Shown: piece by piece, positions 1 through 7,803 of the stretch
Position numbering within the stretch: position 1 is the stretch's first letter
How the letters are laid out: each line of letters starts with the position of its first letter
NCBI GenBank assembly: GCA_016936575.1
Contig: JAFGXQ010000202.1
Span: 1 to 64,000, forward strand
Length of the DNA stretch: 64,000 nt
From: Deltaproteobacteria bacterium
GTDB lineage: Bacteria > Myxococcota_A > Polyangia > JAAYKL01
Direction: 5' to 3'
Notes under the pieces: generated by a model
The model's input: only the letters and a program-made list of their open reading frames with translations
Told to the model about the DNA's origin: nothing
Database searches by the model: none
Position numbers and translations under genes: made by a program

Positions 1-2054
1 CAGTCGTATCCGCCGCAGGTGATTTCAGTGGTGTCGCTATGATCGCTGTTTGCGTAATCGGTTAAATTCCCCTGGTATACCCCGGTACCCGATGACGGGA
101 TTTCGGTGATGTCGTATACCCGGGGAGCGTCTGTCACCCGCTCACAGGCGCCGTTGTTCCACAGCACCCGTTTCACCGTGACAGTAAAGGTGCCGCTTGA
201 TGTACCTGCGCCGTCCACAAAAACATATACCGTTTGTGCTTCCGGGGTGGCCTGATTGCTGCGTGGAAAAACTACTGTCTGAGCCACATTTCCGGCGGTG
301 CTGCTGCAATCGTAGGTGCCCCCGGTATTGAAGACACATTCGGTCGGAGATGTCGGGGTTGTCCACGTGGAGCCCCCGCTGTTGTACGTGCGCTGACACC
401 ACTCATAGTCGCCCGAAGCACAGTTCTGGTCTTCCTGATCCCAGTCCAATCCCGCGGTGTTTACTCGATATTCCCAGGGCACCGGCGGTGGATTTCCAGA
501 CCCTGCGTCGTCGGGTTGGTACAGACAGGAATTGCTGGTGACGCCGCTACATGTATCGTTTTGGGTGTACACCACCGCATGAAAATTGTCACCGGTCGCA
601 GCGGGAATATCAGACTCAACGGTGATCACGAAGGCATACAGATCCTGTTGGGCAGTGCTGGTTGGATAGTAGCGAAAATAATAAACCAAATCTTTTGCTT
701 CGGCACCCAACTGCGCGCCGCCGTTTTCCTTGCAGGAGATGTGGGCTGCGGAATAATTGTCTACAGCGCAATCGGTATTGGCGGTTGCGGTTCCCACCAC
801 TCCGGTAAACGTATTCGCTACGATGCCCGTGCCCAGTTGTTCCGCGCCGCTACAGGTATCGTTGGTCGGTGCGTTACGTTCAACTTCTTCGCAAACACCG
901 TTGTCGTTGGTGCTGCTGAATGTCGGCGGCCACGTTGAGTTTGTAACCAATCCGCAGTATCCGGCCCAGCACGACGGAGGATATTCCACCTGGTCGATGT
1001 CGCAGGTGGTTCCGGCGGGTTCGTGAATCTCAATACACCCGCCGCTGGCATCACATTGCTCGCCCACGATGCAGTCTGTTGGGTTCGCGTCTGCGCCTCC
1101 CTCGCACCAAGTACCGGCCGGCAATAAATTGACAACACATTGCCCAATGGAATTGCAAATGCCGCCGTCGACGCAATCCGGGTGAATGCTGGGGTCGGCT
1201 GAAACAGAACATGCCGCGTCGGCGTTCACAACATGTACACACGAACCACCAGAGCAGGTATCTGTGGTACACTCTCTGCTGTCGTCGCATTCCGCGTCGG
1301 TGAGGCATATTGACGATTCGGTATCGGCGGTACCCTCGCAGTTGCCGTTGGCGTAGTACGCAATCAGTTTGTCTCCGCCCCATGGGTAGGTGCCGTCGCA
1401 ACAGACCACATCGTTGCCCTCGCTGTCGGCTACTAAATCCGGTGTCAGGTTCTCATCGGTGGGGTCCCACCATTCGCAGCCGCCGAAACAGCTGCATTTC
1501 AGATAGCCGTTGCAGTACCTGGGACCGCACAGAGAGAGATCATCCGGATCGCTTCCGGTTTCGCTGGCGGGTTTGGTAATGCATACACCGTTTCGTTTGA
1601 CACCTCCGCCTGTGGCATAACTGGCGGTGGGGTCAAAACATTGAAGCGGTTTGGCAGGGTCGCAGCGACAAACTCCCAGCGGGTCAGTTGCCTCTCGTCG
1701 GTAACAGGCGCCGCCGTCGGAGGCAAAGTCGCTATAATCGGCACAATCCGCATTGGTTCTGCAGGTGACGCCGTCTTGCACCGCGTCTTCCCACCAGCAT
1801 TCGTCCATTTTACCCACCTGGGTGCAGCACTCTTCGACCAGCGGCCTGCCGTTTTGCTGGATAAACATATTGTCAATTGAGGATTCAACCATATCGGAAC
1901 TGAGACTGGGCGATGTGCTCGATGCGTCTTCATCGGCTGTGGAGTCGGGGGTCACCGGGGCCTCTCGCTCCGAATTGCACGCCGCGATGGAGACGAGCGC
2001 TACAGAAAAGCCAATAATTAATAATATCGGGTAGTTCGCTTTTGTTTGGGTCAT
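1..2054 (-). CDS. Large Cys-rich secreted lipoprotein (3' end beyond the window)
   Basis: The reading frame starts at an ATG at 2054 and stays open for about 684 codons to the left edge, so the C-terminus is missing. A GGAAAGAGGA ribosome binding site precedes the ATG. The N-terminus is a lipoprotein signal with lipobox SIAAC (Cys about residue 26), so the product should be membrane-anchored outside the cytoplasm. The first ~400 residues are rich in cysteine, with short C-x(3-5)-C blocks such as ECDDSRECTTDTCSGG. This resembles the Cys-rich repeats common in secreted myxobacterial proteins. The later part is Thr/Ser/Gly-rich and looks like extracellular beta-sandwich sequence. No enzymatic motif was recognised. 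The function is unknown; a surface or adhesion role is only a guess. Confidence 0.85.
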   Translation of the reverse strand, partial: MTQTKANYPILLIIGFSVALVSIAACNSEREAPVTPDSTADEDASSTSPSLSSDMVESSIDNMFIQQNGRPLVEECCTQVGKMDECWWEDAVQDGVTCRTNADCADYSDFASDGGACYRREATDPLGVCRCDPAKPLQCFDPTASYATGGGVKRNGVCITKPASETGSDPDDLSLCGPRYCNGYLKCSCFGGCEWWDPTDENLTPDLVADSEGNDVVCCDGTYPWGGDKLIAYYANGNCEGTADTESSICLTDAECDDSRECTTDTCSGGSCVHVVNADAACSVSADPSIHPDCVDGGICNSIGQCVVNLLPAGTWCEGGADANPTDCIVGEQCDASGGCIEIHEPAGTTCDIDQVEYPPSCWAGYCGLVTNSTWPPTFSSTNDNGVCEEVERNAPTNDTCSGAEQLGTGIVANTFTGVVGTATANTDCAVDNYSAAHISCKENGGAQLGAEAKDLVYYFRYYPTSTAQQDLYAFVITVESDIPAATGDNFHAVVYTQNDTCSGVTSNSCLYQPDDAGSGNPPPVPWEYRVNTAGLDWDQEDQNCASGDYEWCQRTYNSGGSTWTTPTSPTECVFNTGGTYDCSSTAGNVAQTVVFPRSNQATPEAQTVYVFVDGAGTSSGTFTVTVKRVLWNNGACERVTDAPRVYDITEIPSSGTGVYQGNLTDYANSDHSDTTEITCGGYD

Positions 2055-2112
2055 GGGAATCCTCTTTCCATGTTGTCTGCCGGTCAAACGGCACAAAAAT
2101 GCCCGTCTATAT

Positions 2113-2141
2113 AGTATATACTTTAGAATATCATTTGTCAT
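2113..2141 (-). promoter_or_regulatory. Sigma70-like promoter for the Cys-rich lipoprotein gene
   Basis: Read on the minus strand, there is a -35 ATGACA and a -10 TATACT separated by exactly 17 bases, about 60 bases upstream of the ATG at 2054. The surrounding DNA is AT-rich. This is a close match to the housekeeping consensus, but it was found by eye only. Confidence 0.5.
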
Positions 2142-2392
2142 AACATTGTACTTTTAAATCCGCTATTTTGGAAATTTTTATATTGGATTGAAATTTTTCG
2201 TTTGAATGGAGAATTGCGCTCATACCGGTTAGACGAGTTTTTCCCTAATTATTTATGACTTTTACCAGTTGAATAGGCGCTAAATCGTAGACCCGGTGAC
2301 GCCGAAGGGTGTATATATTCGATGCGTTCGGGCAATTTTTAAATAGAACGCGGGGAAATTCGTTAAACAGGATAATTGTCGCACCGCTTGAT

Positions 2393-2407
2393 AACAAATC
2401 ATTTGTT
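2393..2407. promoter_or_regulatory. Inverted repeat upstream of hisC, possible operator
   Basis: A perfect 7-bp palindrome with one central base (AACAAAT c ATTTGTT) ends 29 bases before the hisC ATG. Its size and position suit binding by a dimeric repressor. No regulator is known, and a palindrome in AT-rich DNA could arise by chance. Confidence 0.3.
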
Positions 2408-2436
2408 CAGGTTTTGTCCGTGCGGAAGGAGACTGC

Positions 2437-3492
2437 ATGAGTCGGTTTTGGAGTGAGGTAACCAAGTCGCTGGAACCGTATGTTCCCGGGGAACAACCCC
2501 AGTTGGCGAACATCATCAAGTTGAACACCAATGAAAATCCGTACGGCCCCTCTCCCAAAGTGATTCAGGCCATATCCGAGCAGACCACAGCGGATTTGCG
2601 CAAGTATCCGGAACCCGACTCCGATGCCCTGAAGCAGGCCGTTGCCGGTTACTGGCGCATCGCTCCGAAACAGGTGTTTGTGGGGAACGGCTCGGACGAA
2701 GTGCTGGCACATGTGTTCATGGCGTTTTTCAAGGGTGAAGCGCCGATTTTATTTCCCGATGTCACCTACAGCTTTTATCCGGTGTATTGCGGGTTGTATC
2801 AGATTCCCTTTGAGCAGATTCCGCTGACCGATCAGTTTCGGATTGATGTGGCGACGTATCAGCGAAAGAACGGCGGCATCATCTTCGCCAACCCCAATGC
2901 ACCCACCGGTGTGGCATTGAAGCGAACCGATATTGAGGAACTGCTGCGGCAGAACACGGATTCTGTTGTGGTAATTGATGAAGCGTATGTGGATTTCGGC
3001 GCCGAGAGTTGTGTTCCGCTCATTAACTCATATCCCAATCTGCTGGTGGTGCAGACCGTTTCGAAATCTCGGTGTCTGGCGGGCTTGCGGGTTGGATTCG
3101 CCTGCGGCAGCGAAGAGCTGATCGAAGGATTGGAGCGGGTGAAAAACAGTTTTAATTCTTATCCTGTCGATCGTCTGGCCTCTGCGGGAGCGATTGCCGC
3201 GTTTGAAGACACCAAATATTTCGAAGAAACCACCGAGCAGATTATCTACAATCGTAAGATGCTGACCGATGGATTGAAAAAGCTCGGCTTCACGGTATTG
3301 CCGTCGAAAGCGAATTTTGTGTTTACCAGTCATCCCAAAGGCGCCGAACGGATAAAAGATGAATTGCGCGAGCAATCCATTGTGGTTCGTCATTTTCAAG
3401 GTGCCCGTACGAGCGACTTTTTGCGCATAACGGTGGGGGCCTATCGCGAAATGAAAACGCTGCTCGCGGCGCTGGAACAAATTGTAAAGTAG
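2437..3492 (+). CDS. hisC: Histidinol-phosphate aminotransferase
   Basis: This is a fold-type I, PLP-dependent aminotransferase of 351 residues, the usual HisC length. It should convert imidazole-acetol phosphate plus glutamate to histidinol phosphate in cytoplasmic histidine synthesis. Visible motifs are [13 protein letters not shown] (28-40), NPNAPTG (152-158), DEAYVDFG (181-188) and [12 protein letters not shown] (209-220), whose Lys210 should bind PLP. The usual 'SKxFGLAG' is SKSRCLAG here, a mild deviation. GGAAGGAG lies just before the ATG. No other his genes are in view, so a broader aromatic or phosphoserine-type aminotransferase role cannot be excluded. A VOC protein gene follows 4 bases after the stop. 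Confidence 0.9.
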   Translation: MSRFWSEVTKSLEPYVPGEQPQLANIIKLNTNENPYGPSPKVIQAISEQTTADLRKYPEPDSDALKQAVAGYWRIAPKQVFVGNGSDEVLAHVFMAFFKGEAPILFPDVTYSFYPVYCGLYQIPFEQIPLTDQFRIDVATYQRKNGGIIFANPNAPTGVALKRTDIEELLRQNTDSVVVIDEAYVDFGAESCVPLINSYPNLLVVQTVSKSRCLAGLRVGFACGSEELIEGLERVKNSFNSYPVDRLASAGAIAAFEDTKYFEETTEQIIYNRKMLTDGLKKLGFTVLPSKANFVFTSHPKGAERIKDELREQSIVVRHFQGARTSDFLRITVGAYREMKTLLAALEQIVK

Positions 3493-3499
3493 CGACTTG

Positions 3500-3982
3500 A
3501 TGAACATTCACTTTCACTCATCTGTCATTATCGCAAAAAAATTTTCTACTACGGTGTCGTTCTATCGCGATGTGCTGCGGCAGACGGTATCTGATGATTT
3601 CGGTGCGTGCGTGGTTTTTTCGTGTGGGTTGTCTGTGTGGCAGCCGGCACAGGAGCACGCGGTGGCGCGCCATATCGGGCAGGGGAGCGGTGGTGCGGCG
3701 CGGGTTGAACTGTGTTTTGAAACCGATGGGTTCGATGAAGTGGCGACGGCGCTGCGCGACTGCGGCGTTTCTTTTTTACACGACGTGCAGACCGAAAGCT
3801 GGGGGCAGTTCACCGTGCGGTTTTTCGACCCCGAGCAAAACATTGTGGAAGTCGGAGAATCCATTCCGTGTTTTGTGCGTAGATTGGTGCGGGAGGGCAA
3901 TTCGATGGAGCAGGTATCTCAGCGAACATCAGTATCGCTTGAGCGGGTAAAAGAGATTTGCGAGGGAGAAATGACACCGTGA
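3500..3982 (+). CDS. VOC (glyoxalase/dioxygenase) superfamily protein
   Basis: A protein of about 160 residues. Two starts are possible, ATG at 3497 or 3500, giving M-M-N-I or M-N-I. The N-terminal 115 residues follow the VOC pattern: a FYRDVLR segment, VELCFE, then SWGQFTVRFFDPEQNIVEVGE, which carries the typical 'DPexNxiEl' end with a metal-ligand-like Glu. The C-terminal extension (about 120-160) has a VRRLVREGNSMEQVSQRTS helix-turn pattern that is often seen after VOC domains in anaerobes. The substrate is not predictable. It sits between hisC and a sugar acyltransferase gene and overlaps the latter by 4 bases, so the three are probably co-transcribed. Confidence 0.75.
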   Translation: MNIHFHSSVIIAKKFSTTVSFYRDVLRQTVSDDFGACVVFSCGLSVWQPAQEHAVARHIGQGSGGAARVELCFETDGFDEVATALRDCGVSFLHDVQTESWGQFTVRFFDPEQNIVEVGESIPCFVRRLVREGNSMEQVSQRTSVSLERVKEICEGEMTP

Positions 3983-4629
3983 CCCAAAAGCTGATCATTC
4001 TCGGAACCGCCGGCAACTGCCTTGAAATCGCCGATGCGGTTCGCGCTGTCGCTACGACCGGCGGTGAATATGAATTGGCGGGATTTTTAGATGATTCCCC
4101 AGCGATGCAGGGTACACAGGTGATGGGAGCGCCGGTGTTGGGCACGCTTTTCGATGCCCCAACATTCACGGATTGCGTGTTTGTCAACGGTATCGGCAGC
4201 ACCGCGAATTTCGCGCGTAAGCAACAGATCATCGAGACCACGCAGCTGCCCATTGACAAGTTCGTCACCGTGATTCATCCCAAAGCCGACGTGGCGTCGA
4301 CCGCGCGATTGGGCTTGGGAACAGTGGTGCTCGCAAACAGTACTATCGGTGCGAATGCTCAGCTGGATTCACATGTTCTGGTATTGGCCGGCAGCACTAT
4401 CGGGCACGACTGCCGAATCGGGGCAAACGCCATTATCGCATCCGGGGTGGTTCTTTGCGGAAATGTTATAGTGAACGCCAATAGTTATGTGGGCGCGGGC
4501 GCCTGCGTTCGCGGGGGAGTCACCATCCATTCGGAAAGTCTTGTGGGCCTGGGCAGTGTGGTTATCGACGACGTGGCGCCGCAAACCGTGGTGTGCGGCA
4601 ATCCCGCCAGGGTGTTACGTCAGCGGTAG
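3979..4629 (+). CDS. NeuD/PglD-family sugar O-/N-acyltransferase
   Basis: A 216-residue protein. The N-terminal part is Rossmann-like (LIILGTAGNCLEIADAV, about residues 5-21; FLDDSP). From about residue 90 there is a left-handed beta-helix of hexapeptide repeats (LGLGTVVLANSTIGANAQ, IGHDCRIGANAIIASG), ending in VVCGNPARVLR. This is the layout of NeuD/PglD acetyltransferases, which modify sialic acids or bacillosamine-type sugars. I place the start at the GTG at 3979, which overlaps the upstream stop as GTGA and follows GAGGGAG. An in-frame upstream codon at 3958 lacks this context. A role in cell-surface glycan modification is inferred. The 3' end overlaps that of the convergent aldolase by 15 bases. 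Confidence 0.85.
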   Translation: MTQKLIILGTAGNCLEIADAVRAVATTGGEYELAGFLDDSPAMQGTQVMGAPVLGTLFDAPTFTDCVFVNGIGSTANFARKQQIIETTQLPIDKFVTVIHPKADVASTARLGLGTVVLANSTIGANAQLDSHVLVLAGSTIGHDCRIGANAIIASGVVLCGNVIVNANSYVGAGACVRGGVTIHSESLVGLGSVVIDDVAPQTVVCGNPARVLRQR

Positions 4630-5412
4630 ACGAACAGCGGAGGGATAGCCCGGCAGCGATTGTTGAACGGCTTCTTTCACCAGGCGAATCTGGTTCGGAC
4701 CGGACAACGCATCGCAGACGCGCAGCACTTCGTTGTGGAGCGCATCGGCATCGCCATGCACATGTCCGCGGGCAACCATATCCATCGTTGCATATAACCG
4801 GGGATGGGCATTGGACCGCGCGGAGATGAAGCCTGCGGCGCCTTTCTCATATGCGGTTCGAAGCAGCCGATCGGAGCCGATGTAGTAGCGGGGAGTATGC
4901 GCAATGAGCGATAGATCGGCGGCTGAGTCTTTCAGTCCGAAGTGGGGAATCTGCTGCAGCAATTCCGGCGTAACGCGAACCTGGGTGTGCTTGGGAAAAT
5001 TATAAATGAGAAACGGCAGTTCGGTGGCTTCGGCCAGCTGTCGCAGATAGGAGATAATTCCATCCTGAGGGGCGCCGGCCAGAAAATAGGGGAGGATAAC
5101 CGCCACCGAATGGGCGCCCTCGGTTTCGGCTGCGCGAACTAGATGCAGGGTGTCGGCCAAAACATTGGCTCCCGCGTGAAACATCAGGTGCACGGGTTCG
5201 GTTTTTGCCGCGACGCGAAGAAGTCCGATGCGCTCTTCAATGGTCAGCGAAAAAAATTCGCCGGTGGTGCCCCCCAGCAATATCTGGTCGGCGCCGCTTT
5301 CCCGGAGCCATTGCAGGTGCGAGGTCAGCGCGCCGGTATCGATGTCACCGTTGCGGGCAAACGGGGTGGTGGCTGCGGTGATGAGTCCATTCAGAAGGGG
5401 TTTCGATTTCAT
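4615..5412 (-). CDS. DapA/NanA-family class I aldolase (dihydrodipicolinate synthase family)
   Basis: A 265-residue TIM-barrel lyase. The family signature GGTTGE is at 47-52, the catalytic Tyr lies in YNFP (137-140), and the Schiff-base Lys161 lies in GLKDSAAD. Family members include 4-hydroxy-tetrahydrodipicolinate synthase, N-acetylneuraminate lyase and 2-keto-3-deoxy sugar aldolases. The sequence is short for DapA (about 290) and does not settle the substrate. I prefer the ATG at 5412 (MKSKPLLNG), which aligns with family N-termini; an in-frame ATG at 5439 adds nine residues. Neither has a clear ribosome binding site. It is convergent with the NeuD-like gene. Confidence 0.85.
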   Translation of the reverse strand: MKSKPLLNGLITAATTPFARNGDIDTGALTSHLQWLRESGADQILLGGTTGEFFSLTIEERIGLLRVAAKTEPVHLMFHAGANVLADTLHLVRAAETEGAHSVAVILPYFLAGAPQDGIISYLRQLAEATELPFLIYNFPKHTQVRVTPELLQQIPHFGLKDSAADLSLIAHTPRYYIGSDRLLRTAYEKGAAGFISARSNAHPRLYATMDMVARGHVHGDADALHNEVLRVCDALSGPNQIRLVKEAVQQSLPGYPSAVRLPLT

Positions 5413-5634
5413 GGGGGCACTATACCCATACCGGCACATCGGAATCTATTCATTTTTTTGGGTATCTTCCACTATTGTATCGTCTGGTACCGGATATCCG
5501 GCCGATTTTCACATCAGCGCAATGAACACCAGTCTGAAATATCTTGCTCAAACGATGGTTGTCTTATATAGATAACTTTCAATTACATTCGGGGTTGTTT
5601 TACAACGCCTGATTTTTTCAATATGGAGGACAAC

Positions 5635-5889
5635 TTGAACGAACTGGCGCAATACCTGATTGATAATATTATTTTAGATTTCGAAGGCGATGTGACCACC
5701 GATGCGGTACGCGCTTTTTTGCGTAAAGACGACAGCCCGCAGGCACGCGCATTGCTGCAGAAAATCATCGAGGAGCAGGGAATCGACGAACTGCTCCTGG
5801 CGCTGGCAGACTGTCTGACAGGCGAATTGACAAAGAAATTAAGTACTTCCGATGTAACTACGCATCTCGTCAATTACTCCGAAGCGTAA
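5635..5889 (+). CDS. Small acidic helical protein, unknown
   Basis: A small protein of about 84-88 residues, Leu/Asp/Glu-rich and probably all-helical, with no signal peptide. An ATG at 5623 has no ribosome binding site. GGAGGA (5625-5630) lies four bases before an in-frame TTG at 5635, so the TTG is the better-supported start, although the ATG is not excluded. The gene precedes a haem-motif lipoprotein gene by only 14 bases and may lead that operon. No family was recognised. Confidence 0.6.
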   Translation: MNELAQYLIDNIILDFEGDVTTDAVRAFLRKDDSPQARALLQKIIEEQGIDELLLALADCLTGELTKKLSTSDVTTHLVNYSEA

Positions 5890-5903
5890 TTTTCCCTACC
5901 GCA

Positions 5904-6674
5904 ATGCGACCCTGTTTACTCGCATGTATAATATTTCTCGCCACATGGATAGGCGGCGTTGCGTGTGAAAGTTTTATTGACCCGGATGGCCGGGAAGTTT
6001 CTCCACTGGAAATCGAGTCGGTTTATCCCGACCTTTATGATACCGATTTTGCTCCCAACGACGCCATTCGCATAAAATTCAACAAACATCTGGATTCCAA
6101 CTATCTGATGACCAGTCAGCTGCAGCTGCGCAGCGGAAACGTCGGCAAATGGCTGATGGCGTATTATGATCCCATCCGTATGGAACTGGTGGTGTGGACC
6201 AGTAGTCCACTTTTTGAGAACACGGTATGGGATTTCAATATTATCGATGAGTTAAGAGCTCTCGACGGCACCGTGTTGCAACCGACTGAAGTCACTCGCT
6301 TCCGCACCGACACAACGTTGATCAGCACTCCCGTATTTGCGCGAAAATCTTTTACAGACGACATCCAGCCCATTTTCAACCGGCATTGTATTCAATGCCA
6401 TGGGAAAACCCAATATACATCATTAGATTTAAGAAACGATAATTCGATCGGCGCGACTGCAATCAATATCGTCAGTATCGGCTGGCCCGAGCTGGACCGG
6501 ATATCCCCGTACCGCCCCGGCGCCAGCTATCTGCTGTACAAACTTCTAGGCAGCGAAAATATTGCTGGTCAGCCCATGCCGAGAACGTTAGAACACGAGT
6601 CGCAACCGACGCAATTGAGCGATGAGGAAAAACGAACCATTTCCGATTGGATTGCCGGCGGTGCGATTTTTTGA
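5904..6674 (+). CDS. Exported lipoprotein with Ig-like region and a single CxxCH haem motif
   Basis: A 256-residue protein. The signal peptide ends in lipobox GVAC (Cys about 21). Residues about 30-140 resemble a bacterial Ig-like (Big_5/SbsA type) beta-sandwich (IESVYP...IRIKFNKHLD...FRTDT). The C-terminal ~110 residues match the single-haem cytochrome-like domain common in Planctomycetes and Myxococcota: HCIQCHG is the CxxCH site, followed by LDLRND, PGASYLLYKLLG, MPRT and LSDEEKRTISDWIAGGA. Haem attachment would make it a periplasmic redox or structural protein. A DsbA-like gene follows 32 bases downstream, which fits a CxxCH substrate needing thiol control. The specific partner is unknown. 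Confidence 0.75.
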   Translation: MRPCLLACIIFLATWIGGVACESFIDPDGREVSPLEIESVYPDLYDTDFAPNDAIRIKFNKHLDSNYLMTSQLQLRSGNVGKWLMAYYDPIRMELVVWTSSPLFENTVWDFNIIDELRALDGTVLQPTEVTRFRTDTTLISTPVFARKSFTDDIQPIFNRHCIQCHGKTQYTSLDLRNDNSIGATAINIVSIGWPELDRISPYRPGASYLLYKLLGSENIAGQPMPRTLEHESQPTQLSDEEKRTISDWIAGGAIF

Positions 6675-6706
6675 CCGATATGCTATTTTGAAAGTAGAGT
6701 AACACA

Positions 6707-7609
6707 GTGAAACAGCTTCCAGGACAACTCACGCCCATATTTGCCATGCTCCTTATCGGCGCCAGCGCATTTATTTATCTGAACTGCGCTTCTACACAGA
6801 GTGCGACCTATATCTCCGCTCAGGATCTCGGAAAAATCGGCCAGGTGGATGTGAGCGAGCTGACGCCGACAGAATTGAAACGTTTCGACGAAATTATCAA
6901 TAAAGAAGTATCGCCCTGCGGTAATGAATTCAGCCTGGCGCAAACCCTGTTGAACCCCAACCTCTGTCCGCTGACGCCCCATGCCGCGGGTTACGTGTTG
7001 TCTTTAATCATGGAAGACTATAACGCGGAAGAAATTTCTACCCGATACGTTCAGCGATACGCATCTGTGAAAGGCATGGATATCGATATTGCCAATTCCC
7101 CCCAAACCGGCGCGGAAAACCCGAGTGTCACCGTTGTCGTTTTTTCGGATTTCCAGTGCCCCTTCTGTGCCAAAGCTGCGAAGATGGTAAAAAAAGTCAC
7201 CGACGCCTACCCCGATGACGTCCGGTTGGTATTTAAACATTTTCCGCTCGCAGAGATTCACCCGGATGCAATGCTCGGCTCCCGCGCAGCGTACGCCGCA
7301 TTCCGCCAGGGAAAATTCTGGGAAATGCACGATACGTTGTTTTCGAGAGGCGCCGCCGGATTCGACCCCGAAGTGCTTCGCGTAATGGCTGCCGGTCTGG
7401 GCCTGGATGTGGACCGATTTGAAGAAGATTTGGTTTCAGAGTCCGCAAAATCCGCTATCGAAGCAGACATGGCGCTCGGCCAGAAATTGGGGGTGGATGG
7501 AACACCGAAAATATTTGTGAATGGCCGGGTTTTGGAAGGCGGTGTGAACGCTTTGGAAGATCGTATCCGGGAAGAGTTTCTCCGTAACAAATATTTGAAA
7601 AAAAATTAA
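6707..7609 (+). CDS. DsbA-family thioredoxin-fold protein, N-terminally anchored
   Basis: A 300-residue protein starting at a GTG. A hydrophobic N-terminus (residues 8-28) probably anchors it; the LNC at 25-27 is a poor lipobox. Residues 125-300 form a DsbA/thioredoxin-like domain with VVFSDFQCPFCAKAAK (active-site CPFC, 151-154) and a cis-Pro loop GVDGTPKIFVNG. It should catalyse dithiol-disulfide exchange outside the cytoplasm. The region 65-125 carries a second Cys pair (SPCGNEFSLAQ...NLCP). This accessory segment recurs in deltaproteobacterial thioredoxin-domain proteins, and its role is unclear. It follows the CxxCH lipoprotein gene and is likely in the same operon. Confidence 0.85.
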   Translation: MKQLPGQLTPIFAMLLIGASAFIYLNCASTQSATYISAQDLGKIGQVDVSELTPTELKRFDEIINKEVSPCGNEFSLAQTLLNPNLCPLTPHAAGYVLSLIMEDYNAEEISTRYVQRYASVKGMDIDIANSPQTGAENPSVTVVVFSDFQCPFCAKAAKMVKKVTDAYPDDVRLVFKHFPLAEIHPDAMLGSRAAYAAFRQGKFWEMHDTLFSRGAAGFDPEVLRVMAAGLGLDVDRFEEDLVSESAKSAIEADMALGQKLGVDGTPKIFVNGRVLEGGVNALEDRIREEFLRNKYLKKN

Positions 7610-7803
7610 AAAAAAATCATTTTTGTATCCTCGGTAACTCATCGATTTTAAATGACTTTTATCCGTTCATGACAGTCTGTAAAGTCCTGTGACATTTCAA
7701 TGACAATTCTGATAATTAGCTGATCTATTTCGGCACATATAGGCGATGAAAAAGTGACATCGACAACGGATTTCAATTTTTACCGAAATCTACGGAGGAA
7801 TGA

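Larger units (their letters stand above)
2055..2436. other. Divergent intergenic region between the Cys-rich lipoprotein and hisC
   Basis: This is 382 bases of AT-rich DNA between two divergent genes, with no convincing open frame. It contains the minus-strand promoter at 2113-2141 and a perfect inverted repeat, AACAAAT-c-ATTTGTT, at 2393-2407, just upstream of hisC. Nothing else was recognised. Confidence 0.6.

Noticed and set aside
818..1933. Several minus-strand frames of 60-145 codons near the left end
   Set aside because: They are in other frames than the long lipoprotein frame that runs uninterrupted from 2054 to 1.
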